A DNA stretch of 38,450 bases from Deltaproteobacteria bacterium (GTDB taxonomy: Bacteria; Desulfobacterota; Syntrophia; Syntrophales; Smithellaceae), in assembly GCA_025355175.1 (NCBI GenBank), contig JANYAF010000068.1, positions 1 to 38,450 of the forward strand. The letters run 5' to 3'. The notes under the pieces were generated by a model that was not told the DNA's origin, ran no database searches, and was given only the letters and a program-made list of their open reading frames with translations. Shown in pieces: positions 7,465 to 16,136 of this stretch. Both the position numbers and the translations under genes were made by a program. Numbering within the stretch: the first letter of the stretch is position 1; each line of letters starts with the position of its first letter.

Positions 7465-9453
7465 ATGAACAAGAGAAAGAGTTTGTGGCTGCTGCAAGTT
7501 CTTTTCCTCGCTCTGATCGCCCTGGTCGTCATGGTGCATGTTCCGGCTCAAGCTGCGGAACCCGGGGCTGCCACAGAGGCGACCCGACAATCAAACGTCG
7601 CTGTTCTCCATGACCTGCCGTTCAGTGACAAGCAGGACTTTGCCGACGCCGCCCGTGGGTTGGTCGCACCCGCGCCGGCCGCCGTCATCCGCAATCCCGA
7701 AGGCCTGATCGTTTGGGATATGAACCCATATCAGTTCCTGAACGGGGACGCCTCTTTGGAGACCATCAATCCCAGCCTGCGACGCCAGGCAACGCTTAAC
7801 AATTTCCATGGCCTATTTAAAGTGGCCGACCGGATATATCAGGTGCGTGGTTATGACCTGGCCAACATGGGGATCGTTGTGGGCGATACCGGCTACATTG
7901 TCATTGATCCCCTCACTTCTGTTGATACCTCACGGGCAGCCCTTGAGCTTGTCTATGCGCATCTGGGAAAGAAACCCATCATGGCCGTCATCCATTCCCA
8001 CAGCCATGCGGATCACTGGGCAGGCATAAAAGGAGTGGTCTCCGCCGAGGATGTCAAGGGGGGTAAGGTCAAGATCATCGCTCCGGCGGGGTTTATGGAA
8101 GAGGCCATCAGTGAAAACATCTACGCCGGCAATGCCATGATCCGGAGGAGCCAGTACATGTACGGGCCCTTCTTACAGCGGGGACCCCGGGGGCAGGTGG
8201 ATGCAGGCCTCGGGAAATCAGTACCCCTGACCCTGTCCACCAGCCTGATTCATCCGACCGATACGGTGGTTAAAACGGGACAGGAAATGATCGTTGACGG
8301 CACCAAAATCGCCTTTCAGATGACGCCCGGCACGGAGGCGCCGTCGAATATGAATTTTCATTTTCCACAGTTGAGGGCGCTCTTTATGGCCGACAATTGT
8401 GTGGCCACCCTCCACAACCTGCTTACCCCCCGGGGGGCCCAGGTTCGCAACGCCAAGACCTGGTCAGGCTTTATCCATGAGGCTATTGATCGCTTCGGGG
8501 AAACGTCGGATGTGGTCTTTGCCGGCCATACCTGGCCCCGGTGGGGAAAGGAAAATATCATTAATTACCTGCGCAAGCAGGCTGACGTCTATAAATACAT
8601 CCACGACCAGACTCTGCGCCTGGCCAACCACGGCTACACCATGACAGAAATCGCCGAGGAGCTTCGACTGCCGGATACATTGGCCAGGGAATGGTTCAAC
8701 CGCGGTTATTATGCCACGGTGGGCTGGAACGCCAAGGCGGTGTATCAGCACTATCTGGGCTGGTACGACGGCAATCCGGCCAATTTCAACCCCTTGCCGT
8801 CGGTGGAGGCAAGCAGAAAGTACGTAGAATTCATGGGAGGCGCAGACCAGGTCCTGACCAAAGCGAAGGCATCCTTTGACAAGGGCGAGTACCGTTGGGT
8901 TGCCCAGGTTGTAAACCATGTCGTTTTTGCCGATCCCGAAAACCAGGCGGCCCAACTGCTCCAGGCCGACACCCTGGAGCAGTTGGGCTACCAGTCAGAA
9001 TCGGCCGTCTTCCGGAATTTCTATCTCTTCGGGGCCCAGGAACTCAGGCAAGGCGTCAAGAAGCCCTTCGCCAAGATACCCCCCGCCCTAGACGTCTATC
9101 AGGCCCTGACCCTGGACATGATCTTCGACAGCATGGCTGTTCGCCTCAACGGCCCAAGGGCAGCGGGGAAGTCCATTACCATAAACTGGCATTTCACCGA
9201 CACAAACGAGCTTTACGTCCTGTCCCTGGAAAATTCCGTCCTGAACCACACCGCTGGAAAACAGGCCAAAAACGCCGACTGCTCGGTCAAACTCTCCCGG
9301 GAACTTTTCAACAAGGTCATTAACGGACAGACCACCTTTCTCGCCAGGATTCTACTGCGACAGATCTCCTATGAGGGGAGTATCGGGAAACTCAGTGAAC
9401 TCATGTCTATGCTGGATGAATTCGATCTGTGGTTCAATATCGTAACGCCATAA
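7465..9453 (+). CDS. Secreted alkyl sulfatase (SdsA-like, MBL fold)
   Basis: A 662-residue protein resembling type III linear primary-alkyl sulfatases, which hydrolyse alkyl sulfate esters such as dodecyl sulfate to an alcohol and sulfate. A signal peptide is visible (residues 1-30, cleavage after PAQAA). The metallo-beta-lactamase domain carries the di-zinc motif HSHSHADHWAG near residues 177-187. Other family stretches are MADNCVATLHNLLTPRGAQV and FAGHTWPRWG. The C-terminal part fits the dimerisation and SCP2-like domains of the family. The start follows AGGGGAAAAAT. The ALDH-ADH fusion gene begins 28 bases downstream, suggesting that the released alcohol is oxidised by it. The exact substrate is not known, and the sulfate is released outside the cytoplasm. 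Confidence 0.88.
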   Translation: MNKRKSLWLLQVLFLALIALVVMVHVPAQAAEPGAATEATRQSNVAVLHDLPFSDKQDFADAARGLVAPAPAAVIRNPEGLIVWDMNPYQFLNGDASLETINPSLRRQATLNNFHGLFKVADRIYQVRGYDLANMGIVVGDTGYIVIDPLTSVDTSRAALELVYAHLGKKPIMAVIHSHSHADHWAGIKGVVSAEDVKGGKVKIIAPAGFMEEAISENIYAGNAMIRRSQYMYGPFLQRGPRGQVDAGLGKSVPLTLSTSLIHPTDTVVKTGQEMIVDGTKIAFQMTPGTEAPSNMNFHFPQLRALFMADNCVATLHNLLTPRGAQVRNAKTWSGFIHEAIDRFGETSDVVFAGHTWPRWGKENIINYLRKQADVYKYIHDQTLRLANHGYTMTEIAEELRLPDTLAREWFNRGYYATVGWNAKAVYQHYLGWYDGNPANFNPLPSVEASRKYVEFMGGADQVLTKAKASFDKGEYRWVAQVVNHVVFADPENQAAQLLQADTLEQLGYQSESAVFRNFYLFGAQELRQGVKKPFAKIPPALDVYQALTLDMIFDSMAVRLNGPRAAGKSITINWHFTDTNELYVLSLENSVLNHTAGKQAKNADCSVKLSRELFNKVINGQTTFLARILLRQISYEGSIGKLSELMSMLDEFDLWFNIVTP

Positions 9454-9481
9454 ATTAAGACCAAGAAAGGGAGGATTTAAG

Positions 9482-12142
9482 ATGGACCATTACAAATTAT
9501 TTATTGATGGAGAGTTTGTTGAAGCGGCAAACGGCGATGTTTTTGAAACCATCGATCCGGGGACGGGAGCACCCTTTGCTACAGTGGCTAAAGCCGGACG
9601 GGCGGATGCCGAGGCGGCTATTGCCGCGGCGAAGCGGGCCTTTGAGAGCGGTATCTGGAGCAACCTCAGCCCCGCTGCCCGGGCGGACAAAATCTATGAC
9701 TTTGCTGATCAGGTGGCCCAGCAGACACTAAGGCTGGCCATAACGGAATCCCAGGACGCCGGGCACGTGATTAAACTCTCCAAGTACTGGGGAATGCTGG
9801 GATCGGGGATTCTGCGCAATCTGGGTTACTACGCCAGCCGTGACTTCCCCTGGCAGGAAGAAATTCCCTATTCGGGGAATGTCTTTGCCCCCGGCCGGGA
9901 ATGGATCCGCCGGGAACCTATCGGCGTCTGCGTCGGTATTGTTCCCTGGAACTTTCCCGCCAGTATGGCCTTCTGGAAAATCGCGCAGGCCATTATCATG
10001 GGGAACACCATCGTTTTGAAACCGGCCACCTCTACACCGCTGACGGCTCTGATCATCGCCGAAGCGGCGCAGGCGGCAGGCATCCCGAAAGGGGTCATCA
10101 ATGTCCTCCCCGGCCCGGGCGGTGAACTGGGCAAGATCCTGTGCACGCACCCCGATGTGGGAAAGGTCGCCATTACGGGAAGCACCGAAGTCGGCCGCGA
10201 AATCATGAAAATGGCCGCCGATACAGTGAAAAAGGTCACCCTGGAACTGGGAGGGAAGTCCGCCAACATCATCCTGGATGACGCCGATATCGATCTGGCT
10301 GTCAATGGCGCCTGCTTCGGAACTTTCTTCCACCAGGGCCAGGTCTGCGAATCAGGGACCCGTGTACTGGTGCCGGCAAAAATCTATGATGAATTCATTG
10401 AGAAAATGAAGAAAAGAGCAGAGCAAATCCGCGTGGGCTACCAACTCCTGCCCGACAGCCACATGGGACCCCTGGCCAATGCGGCCCAACTGGCCACCGT
10501 GGAACGCTATGTCAAACTGGGACAGGAAGAAGGGGCAAAGCTGATGACAGGTGGGAAGCGCGTCGTGATGCCCGGCTTGGAAGGTGGTTACTATTATGCC
10601 CCCACGATCTTCACCGATGTTAAAAACTCGATGCGTATTGCCCAGGAAGAAATCTTCGGACCGGTCTGCTGCGTCATCAAGTACGACGGCGATGAAGAAG
10701 CCGTGGCCATTGCCAATGACTCCATCTACGGTCTGGGCGGCGGCGTCTTTTCCCGCAGCAATGCCCGCGCTGTCCGTGTGGCCGAACAGATCCGTACGGG
10801 AACCGTCTGGATCAACAACTATCATATCTTCGCTGATTTTTGCCCCTTTGGCGGCTACAAGCAGTCCGGCGTGGGCAGAGAATTGGGCGCCGCGGGACTT
10901 GCCGAATACACCCAGATCAAGCGCATCCACGTCAACTCATTTGCCGCCGTCGAAAGCAACTTCACCATGTCCTGTCTTTCCGATGAGACCAAGGTTGCCT
11001 TTGTCCAATATAACTGTCCCACGAATGTGATCTCCGGCCACGGCACACTCCCCGCCATCTATAAAGAGGTGATGAACCTCGGGTGCAAACGGGTCCTGAT
11101 CATGACTGATCCGGGGGTAAGGAAGGCTGGTCTCGTGCAGCGGGTCCAGGATGCTCTGGTGGAATTCTGTGTGGGCGTCTACGACAATATTGCCCAGGAC
11201 ACGGATCTGGATATCGTGGATGCTGCAACCGCCATAGCCCGTGATCTCAGGGCGGACTGTATCGTCAGTGTCGGCGGAGGGAGTGTTATCGATACGGCCA
11301 AAGCGGTTTGTGTTACGCTGAAAAACGGAGGCAAGTGCAATGATCATATTGCCATCAACCGACTCCAGGAACCTCAGATTCCTCACATCGTTATCCCCAC
11401 AACCTCAGGGACCGGAAGCGAAGTGACGAGTATTGCCGTTATCAAGAGCAAGAAGGCCGGGAGAAAGGTCTTTCTGGTGGATCCCCGGATTATCCCCAAT
11501 ACGGCAATCCTTGATCCGCAATTCACCCTCACCCTGCCGCCGGGATTAACGGCGACAACCGCTATGGACGCCATGACCCATGCCGTGGAAGCTCTGACAA
11601 GCATCATGGCCCAGCCCATTTGCGACGGTCAGGCCCTCCAGGCCATTCGCCTGATCAAGGAAAACCTGCCCAAGGTTATCGCCAACCCCAAAGATGAAAA
11701 GGCCAGAAACCAGCTTCAGATCGCCGCCACCATGGCCGGTTGGGCCTTCACCATCGCCCAGGTCGGCCTGGCTCATGCCATGGCCCACACACTGGGAATC
11801 CTCTATAATGTCCCCCACGGCGCGGCTTGTGGTATTGTCTTACCCGCGGTGATGCGTTTCAATGTCGATTTTGCCGCCGATAAGCTGGCGATGGTTGCCC
11901 AGGTCATGGGGATGAACACCGTCGGGATGGACAACCGAACGGCTGCCCTGGCAGCGGCGGACGCTGTTGAAAAGCTGATGAAAGAGGCAGGCCATCCCAT
12001 GCGGCTGCGTGACGTGGGTGTTCCCGAGGATGGCCTTGATATGGCCGCCTTCCACGCGATCTGCGATACGGCGGCCCTCTTCAATGCCCGGCCCGTGGGA
12101 GACCCCGGTGAAGTGGCTGCGCTGTATAAATCATTATATTAA
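9482..12142 (+). CDS. Bifunctional aldehyde dehydrogenase / iron-type alcohol dehydrogenase fusion
   Basis: An 886-residue two-domain enzyme. Residues about 1-490 are a classical NAD(P)-dependent aldehyde dehydrogenase: IVPWNFP, GSTEVGREI, the general-base region LELGGKSANI and the catalytic cysteine in GQVCESG (about residue 289). Residues about 500-886 are a group III iron-dependent alcohol dehydrogenase with VGGGSVIDTAK, TTSGTGSEVT, and metal-ligand segments DAMTHAVEAL and HAMAHTLG...VPHG. This differs from AdhE, whose aldehyde dehydrogenase half is CoA-acylating. The expected chemistry is alcohol to aldehyde to carboxylate with two NADH, or aldehyde dismutation. The ribosome binding site is GGGAGG and the gap after the alkyl sulfatase is 28 bases. 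Domain assignment is firm; direction and substrate are inferred. Confidence 0.88.
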   Translation: MDHYKLFIDGEFVEAANGDVFETIDPGTGAPFATVAKAGRADAEAAIAAAKRAFESGIWSNLSPAARADKIYDFADQVAQQTLRLAITESQDAGHVIKLSKYWGMLGSGILRNLGYYASRDFPWQEEIPYSGNVFAPGREWIRREPIGVCVGIVPWNFPASMAFWKIAQAIIMGNTIVLKPATSTPLTALIIAEAAQAAGIPKGVINVLPGPGGELGKILCTHPDVGKVAITGSTEVGREIMKMAADTVKKVTLELGGKSANIILDDADIDLAVNGACFGTFFHQGQVCESGTRVLVPAKIYDEFIEKMKKRAEQIRVGYQLLPDSHMGPLANAAQLATVERYVKLGQEEGAKLMTGGKRVVMPGLEGGYYYAPTIFTDVKNSMRIAQEEIFGPVCCVIKYDGDEEAVAIANDSIYGLGGGVFSRSNARAVRVAEQIRTGTVWINNYHIFADFCPFGGYKQSGVGRELGAAGLAEYTQIKRIHVNSFAAVESNFTMSCLSDETKVAFVQYNCPTNVISGHGTLPAIYKEVMNLGCKRVLIMTDPGVRKAGLVQRVQDALVEFCVGVYDNIAQDTDLDIVDAATAIARDLRADCIVSVGGGSVIDTAKAVCVTLKNGGKCNDHIAINRLQEPQIPHIVIPTTSGTGSEVTSIAVIKSKKAGRKVFLVDPRIIPNTAILDPQFTLTLPPGLTATTAMDAMTHAVEALTSIMAQPICDGQALQAIRLIKENLPKVIANPKDEKARNQLQIAATMAGWAFTIAQVGLAHAMAHTLGILYNVPHGAACGIVLPAVMRFNVDFAADKLAMVAQVMGMNTVGMDNRTAALAAADAVEKLMKEAGHPMRLRDVGVPEDGLDMAAFHAICDTAALFNARPVGDPGEVAALYKSLY

Positions 12143-12157
12143 TCCTGCCGGAAACGG

Positions 12158-12197
12158 TATCGCCATCCTGATGGACAGTCGAATCAGGATGGCGATA
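12158..12197. terminator. Perfect 15-bp stem-loop between convergent genes
   Basis: TATCGCCATCCTGAT (12158-12172) is perfectly complementary to 12183-12197 around a 10-base loop. It lies 16 bases past the fusion gene stop and before the convergent LysR stop, so it is well placed as a transcription terminator. There is no clear T-run after it. Confidence 0.65.
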
Positions 12198-12252
12198 GTC
12201 TTCGCACGACGGGTGTTTGGAAATGCTTCTGCTGTGAACGGACTGTGCGACT

Positions 12253-13137
12253 CTATCTGCTTTCGTTCAGAATTGAAAGGAAAGCTTTCAGAAGTGCCGT
12301 GCGGTATTCGCCATTTCTGGTTAGGATGATCAGGTTTCTTCGTAAATCAAGAGTGGTGTGCACTTCCGTAAGCCACTCATGAGAAAGCTCTCTAGCCACC
12401 GCCATTCTTGAAAGACAACTTACTCCCAATCCTGCTTCAACGGCTTTTTTGATGGCCTCCGTGTGCCCAAGCTCCATGGATATGGTAAAGGTGATGCCTT
12501 TCTTCTTCAGCGCGGATTCAAATATCTCTCTGGTTCCGGATCCCTTTTCCCGCATGATCCATTGCGCTTTTTCCAGCATAGCCTTGGATGCTCTTTTTTG
12601 CATTGTCCAGGGGTGCCCCTTTCCGACGACCACAACAAGCTCATCGTTCCTCCATTGTGTTGAGTGAAGCGAACCGACATGGGAAGGTCCCTCGATAATT
12701 CCCATGTCCAACGCACCGGTTTCCACTGCATGCTCGATCTGGTCGGTATTGCCGACCTGCAGCCAGGCTTTGGCACGAGGATAGTTCCGGGTGAAGTCCC
12801 CAACGATAGTAGGAAGAATATAGTTGCCAACCGTGGTGCTGGCCCCCACTTTCAATACGCCTATCGGTTCACCGACGGATTCAATCAGCAACTGCTCTAT
12901 CGTGCTAACTTGCCGCAGCACGTCCTGCGCCTGAGACAAAATCAGACGCCCCCGATCATTGAGCAGTAACCGCCTGCCACGGCGTTCAAAAAGAGGCGTA
13001 TCGGCAAATTTCTCCAATTCGGCAATAGCCATGCTGACTGCCGATTGGGTGATGAACAACTGTTCGCCGGCTTTCGTAACATGCCGGCCACTGGCAACCT
13101 TTTCGAAAATCTCCAACTGTCTCAGTGTAATTGTCAT
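12253..13137 (-). CDS. LysR-family transcriptional regulator, divergent from dsr
   Basis: A 294-residue LysR-type regulator of normal length. The N-terminal winged helix-turn-helix (residues about 1-60) includes LRQLEIFEKVA, FITQSAVSMAIAELE and PLFERRGRR. The rest is the periplasmic-binding-protein-like effector domain. Relatives of this type include CysL/CbbR-like regulators. It is transcribed divergently from dsrA and convergently with the ALDH-ADH gene. The shared upstream region holds AT-rich inverted repeats (ATTATT-N5-AATAAT at 13166-13182) that fit a LysR T-N11-A box, and a second copy of the block lies closer to dsrA. It probably senses a sulfur compound and controls dsr and itself; the ligand is unknown. 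Confidence 0.88.
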   Translation of the reverse strand: MTITLRQLEIFEKVASGRHVTKAGEQLFITQSAVSMAIAELEKFADTPLFERRGRRLLLNDRGRLILSQAQDVLRQVSTIEQLLIESVGEPIGVLKVGASTTVGNYILPTIVGDFTRNYPRAKAWLQVGNTDQIEHAVETGALDMGIIEGPSHVGSLHSTQWRNDELVVVVGKGHPWTMQKRASKAMLEKAQWIMREKGSGTREIFESALKKKGITFTISMELGHTEAIKKAVEAGLGVSCLSRMAVARELSHEWLTEVHTTLDLRRNLIILTRNGEYRTALLKAFLSILNESR

Positions 13138-13144
13138 GCCTAGC

Positions 13145-13210
13145 CTTTCATGAATAATACTGATGATTATTGTAAGAATAATGAATTTTTATTTATCATT
13201 AAAAAGATAT
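13145..13210. promoter_or_regulatory. Operator-like AT-rich block, copy 1 (next to lysR start)
   Basis: CTTTCATGAATAATACTGAT (13145-13164) recurs exactly at 13462-13481. Inside copy 1 the half-sites AATAAT (13153-13158), ATTATT (13166-13171) and AATAAT (13177-13182) alternate, and ATTATT-GTAAG-AATAAT is a perfect inverted repeat of LysR-box geometry. It lies directly upstream of the LysR gene, as expected for autoregulation. Confidence 0.5.
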
Positions 13211-13299
13211 ATTCTGCAAGCAGTAAAAGTCAGCAGGGCAATTCATTAACGGCGCTGCAGGATGAATAGCCCTTTCCATATCCACAGGAGAAAGCAATT

Positions 13300-13424
13300 A
13301 TGCGTTTGTTAACAACAAGATGGAACAAGATCACCCGGGGGGCGAATCCACATTAGGTCTGTGCGTTTCAGTTGTTCTCTCGATCGCCAGTCTGAGCCTG
13401 ATTATGCTCTTTGGAATGGGATAA
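13300..13424 (+). CDS. Possible frameshifted small membrane peptide upstream of dsrA
   Basis: An ATG at 13300 follows AGGAG and encodes MRLLTTRWNKITRG, but this frame stops at 13354-13356. The neighbouring frame (ATG at 13320 without a ribosome site) encodes a hydrophobic helix, LGLCVSVVLSIASLSLIMLF, ending in TAA at 13422-13424. The two frames overlap at CCCGGGGGGCG. A -1 shift at the six Gs would join a basic N-terminus to the helix, giving a 41-residue single-span peptide with positive-inside topology. It could be a real frameshifted gene, a decayed gene, a sequencing error in the homopolymer, or chance. Confidence 0.3.
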
Positions 13425-13461
13425 ATGCGGCAGATTCACAGGGGCAATAACCCTGTCCAGT

Positions 13462-13532
13462 CTTTCATGAATAATACTGATTAATATTATCAAAATTATA
13501 AATTGTTATTTATTATTATAATGTCATATAAT
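13462..13532 (+). promoter_or_regulatory. Operator block copy 2 and probable dsr promoter
   Basis: The 20-base CTTTCATGAATAATACTGAT block repeats here at 13462-13481 and is followed by more AT-rich half-sites. A -35-like TTGTTA (13503-13508) and a perfect TATAAT (13527-13532) are separated by 18 bases, predicting a start near 13539. The operator copy sits immediately upstream of the -35, the usual position for a LysR activator site. Confidence 0.5.
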
Positions 13533-13539
13533 AAAAAAA

Positions 13540-13588
13540 CTAAAGTCCGGTAAGGCAGGTCTTCGTCGGAATTTTATTCGGGCTTTAG
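13540..13588 (+). promoter_or_regulatory. 5'-end stem-loop of the dsr leader
   Basis: CTAAAGTCCG (13540-13549) pairs with CGGGCTTTAG (13579-13588), with one G-U pair. It begins right at the predicted transcription start, so the dsr mRNA would open with a stem-loop. That could stabilise the long transcript or be an attenuator; no known riboswitch is recognised. Confidence 0.35.
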
Positions 13589-13625
13589 GACCGAAAAAAT
13601 GAACGGTATTGAGAGGAGGAAAATC

Positions 13626-14816
13626 ATGGCAAAATCAGATACCCCCCTTCTGGATGAACTGGAAAAGGGAAAGTGGCCAAGCTTTGTAAAAGACATGAAG
13701 CAGGCGGCCGAAAAGAGTCCCATGGCCGAGGATCTCCTTCGCCAGTTGGAACTTTCTTATAAAGACAAAATCGGTCATTGGAAGCATGGGGGTATTGTCG
13801 GCGTCAAGGGCTACGGTGCCGGCGTTATCGGGCGCTACTCGGATCGACCCGATCTGTTCCCCAATGTTCAGGCCTTTCACACCATGAGGGTCAATCACCC
13901 CACAGGGTGGTTCTACAAGACGGATGCCCTGCGCAACCTCTGTGATGTCTGGGACAAACACGGCAGCGGTCTCACCAACATGCATGGCTCAACCGGAGAT
14001 GCCATTCTGCTCGGCACAAAAACAGAGCACCTTCAATCCTGTTTTGATGACCTTTCCGCGGCCGGTTTTGACCTCGGCGGCTCCGGCTCCGCCCTCCGGA
14101 CACCCAGCGCCTGCGTCGGACCGGGACGTTGTGAATGGGCTTGCGTTGACAGTCTCGATGTTTGTTACAACCTCACCATGCACTACCAGGATAAGATGCA
14201 CCGTCCCATGTTTCCCTATAAATTCAAGATCAAGGTATCGGCCTGCGCCAATGATTGCGTCGCCTCCATCGCCCGGTCGGATTTTTCCGTCATCGGGACC
14301 TGGAAAGGAGACATTCAGATTAACCAGAAGGAAGTTCTCGCCTACGCCGCATCAGCCATCAATATTCAGACGGAAGTTTGTGACCTTTGCCCGACGAAGT
14401 GTATGGAATGGAACGGAAAAGAACTGAAAATATATAATGAGGACTGCACCCGCTGTATGCACTGCATCAACCTGATGCCGAAAGCCCTGCGGCCGGGCAA
14501 GGAGAGGGGCGCGACCATCCTCGTCGGTGGCAAGGCGCCTATTGTGCAAGGGGCTCTTCTTTCCTGGGTCATCGTGCCGTTTATGAAATTGGAACCGCCT
14601 TACACGGAACTCAAAGACTTGATTGACCGCATCCAGGATTGGTGGGACGAGCATGGCAAATCCAGGGAAAGATTGGGCGAATTAATCACGCGCCTGGGCA
14701 TGAGGGTATTCCTGCGGGCCGTAGGCCTGCCCGCCGTTCCCCAGATGGTTAAGGCGCCCCGAACCAATCCGTATGTATTCTTCTGGCCTGAAGAAATTCA
14801 AAAGGAGGTGAAGTAA
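13626..14816 (+). CDS. dsrA: Dissimilatory sulfite reductase subunit alpha
   Basis: A 396-residue DsrA. DsrAB reduces sulfite with six electrons in the cytoplasm and loads the product on DsrC. The siroheme-[4Fe-4S] cysteines appear as Cys163 and Cys169 (CVGPGRC) and Cys207 and Cys211 (CANDC). An inserted ferredoxin domain carries Cys252, Cys255, Cys259 and Cys274, Cys277, Cys280 (CTRCMHC). I chose the ATG at 13626 because AGGAGG lies six bases upstream; an ATG at 13599 has no site and adds an untypical MNGIERRKI. dsrB follows after one base. Presence of dsrD and dsrN downstream points to the reductive rather than sulfur-oxidising type. Confidence 0.97.
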   Translation: MAKSDTPLLDELEKGKWPSFVKDMKQAAEKSPMAEDLLRQLELSYKDKIGHWKHGGIVGVKGYGAGVIGRYSDRPDLFPNVQAFHTMRVNHPTGWFYKTDALRNLCDVWDKHGSGLTNMHGSTGDAILLGTKTEHLQSCFDDLSAAGFDLGGSGSALRTPSACVGPGRCEWACVDSLDVCYNLTMHYQDKMHRPMFPYKFKIKVSACANDCVASIARSDFSVIGTWKGDIQINQKEVLAYAASAINIQTEVCDLCPTKCMEWNGKELKIYNEDCTRCMHCINLMPKALRPGKERGATILVGGKAPIVQGALLSWVIVPFMKLEPPYTELKDLIDRIQDWWDEHGKSRERLGELITRLGMRVFLRAVGLPAVPQMVKAPRTNPYVFFWPEEIQKEVK

Positions 14817-14817
14817 G

Positions 14818-15879
14818 ATGGCAAAAACAGACATTGGTCCCCCTGACTATAAAACCATGCTGCCACCCGTCATTCAGAGAAATTACGGGAAATGGCTCTA
14901 TCATGAAATTCTCAAACCGGGCGTGCTCATGCACGTTGCAGAATCCGGAGAGGCGCTCTATACTGTGCGCGCCGGTTCCCCGCGACTGGTCTCAACGGAT
15001 CACATCCGGGAAATCTGCGACATTGCGGAAAAATATTGTGACGGTTACCTGCGTTTCACCAGCCGTAACAATATTGAATTTCTTCTGGACGACAAGGATA
15101 AAGTCGAACCCCTGATTGCCGAACTGGACACGCACAACTATCCTGTCGGCGGTACCGGACACTCCATCTCGAACATCGTCCACACCCAGGGCTGGGTCCA
15201 CTGCCACACCCCCGCCACCGATGCCTCGGGACCCGTCAAGGCCCTCATGGATGAGATCTATGAGTATTTCGTCACATCGACACTGCCGGCCCATGTCCGG
15301 ATTGCCCTGGCCTGCTGCCTGAACATGTGCGGCGCCGTGCACTGCTCCGACATCGCCATTCTGGGTATTCACCGTACAGTGCCTAAGGTGGACAACACCC
15401 GCGTACCGAACATGTGTGAAATCCCGTCCACGGTAGCCTCCTGCCCCACGGGCGCCATCCGGGGTGATATGAAGAACAAAACCGTTACCGTCAATGACGA
15501 GAAGTGCATGTATTGCGGAAACTGTTACACCGTTTGTCCGGCCATGCCGATTGCCGATCCCGAAAACGACGGGATATCCATCTGGGTCGGAGGCAAAGTC
15601 TCCAACGCCCGAAGCGCTCCGAAGTTTTCCAAGCTGGCGATTCCTTTTCTTCCCAACAACCCGCCGCGCTGGCCGGAGGTTGTGGATGCCGTGAAGAACA
15701 TCATCGAAGTCTATGCAAGTCACGCCCGAAAGCATGAACGGGTCGGCGAATGGATCGAACGCGTCGGCTGGGAGCGGTTCTTCACCCTGACGGGCATTCC
15801 GTTTACGGACAAGCATATCGACGATTTCGATATGGCAACGGAAACATTCCGAACATCTACGCAATTCAAATGGGGGTGA
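14818..15879 (+). CDS. dsrB: Dissimilatory sulfite reductase subunit beta
   Basis: A 353-residue DsrB, partner of DsrA in the alpha2beta2 enzyme and the subunit that binds catalytic siroheme in known structures. The cysteine-rich region [11 protein letters not shown] (about residues 166-176) supplies siroheme-cluster ligands. The ferredoxin domain has Cys200 and Cys209 and the [11 protein letters not shown] motif at residues 230-240. The ribosome binding site AGGAGG lies inside the end of dsrA, one base separates the genes, and dsrD starts two bases after the dsrB stop, so translation is probably coupled. Confidence 0.97.
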   Translation: MAKTDIGPPDYKTMLPPVIQRNYGKWLYHEILKPGVLMHVAESGEALYTVRAGSPRLVSTDHIREICDIAEKYCDGYLRFTSRNNIEFLLDDKDKVEPLIAELDTHNYPVGGTGHSISNIVHTQGWVHCHTPATDASGPVKALMDEIYEYFVTSTLPAHVRIALACCLNMCGAVHCSDIAILGIHRTVPKVDNTRVPNMCEIPSTVASCPTGAIRGDMKNKTVTVNDEKCMYCGNCYTVCPAMPIADPENDGISIWVGGKVSNARSAPKFSKLAIPFLPNNPPRWPEVVDAVKNIIEVYASHARKHERVGEWIERVGWERFFTLTGIPFTDKHIDDFDMATETFRTSTQFKWG

Positions 15880-15881
15880 AC

Positions 15882-16121
15882 ATGAGCGAGGACTTGAAAA
15901 AACAGATCGTCGACCTTTTTCACGAAAAATCCAAGGGTGACAAAAAGATGTTTTACATCCGGGACGTCACCAAATGGCTCCCCGACGTGGACCGGCATGC
16001 CGTTCATGATGCCGTGAAAGTACTGCTCGATGAGGGCGCGCTGGTGTACTGGTCGAGTGGCAGCTCAACGTATCTCGTGCTGGCCGAATTCTTTCCGAAA
16101 GAAGAAGGGTCGCGCTCTTAA
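15882..16121 (+). CDS. dsrD: DsrD, small activator of dissimilatory sulfite reductase
   Basis: A 79-residue protein matching DsrD in size and sequence (MSEDLKKQIVDLFHEKSKG, then KKMFYIRDVTKWLPD and ALVYWSSGSSTYL). DsrD has a winged-helix fold and in sulfate reducers stimulates DsrAB activity. It is a marker of reductive dsr operons and is normally absent from sulfur oxidisers. The ATG at 15882 has GGGGGTG upstream and lies two bases after the dsrB stop. Confidence 0.93.
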   Translation: MSEDLKKQIVDLFHEKSKGDKKMFYIRDVTKWLPDVDRHAVHDAVKVLLDEGALVYWSSGSSTYLVLAEFFPKEEGSRS

Positions 16122-16136
16122 AATAGGTAATGGACT

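Noticed and set aside
9482-12142. AdhE as the name for the fusion enzyme
   Set aside because: The aldehyde dehydrogenase half has classical NAD(P)-dependent, not CoA-acylating, motifs.
14992-15864. 290-codon minus-strand ORF opposite dsrB
   Set aside because: Antisense to a certain dsrB gene; its length follows from the GC-rich third positions of dsrB.
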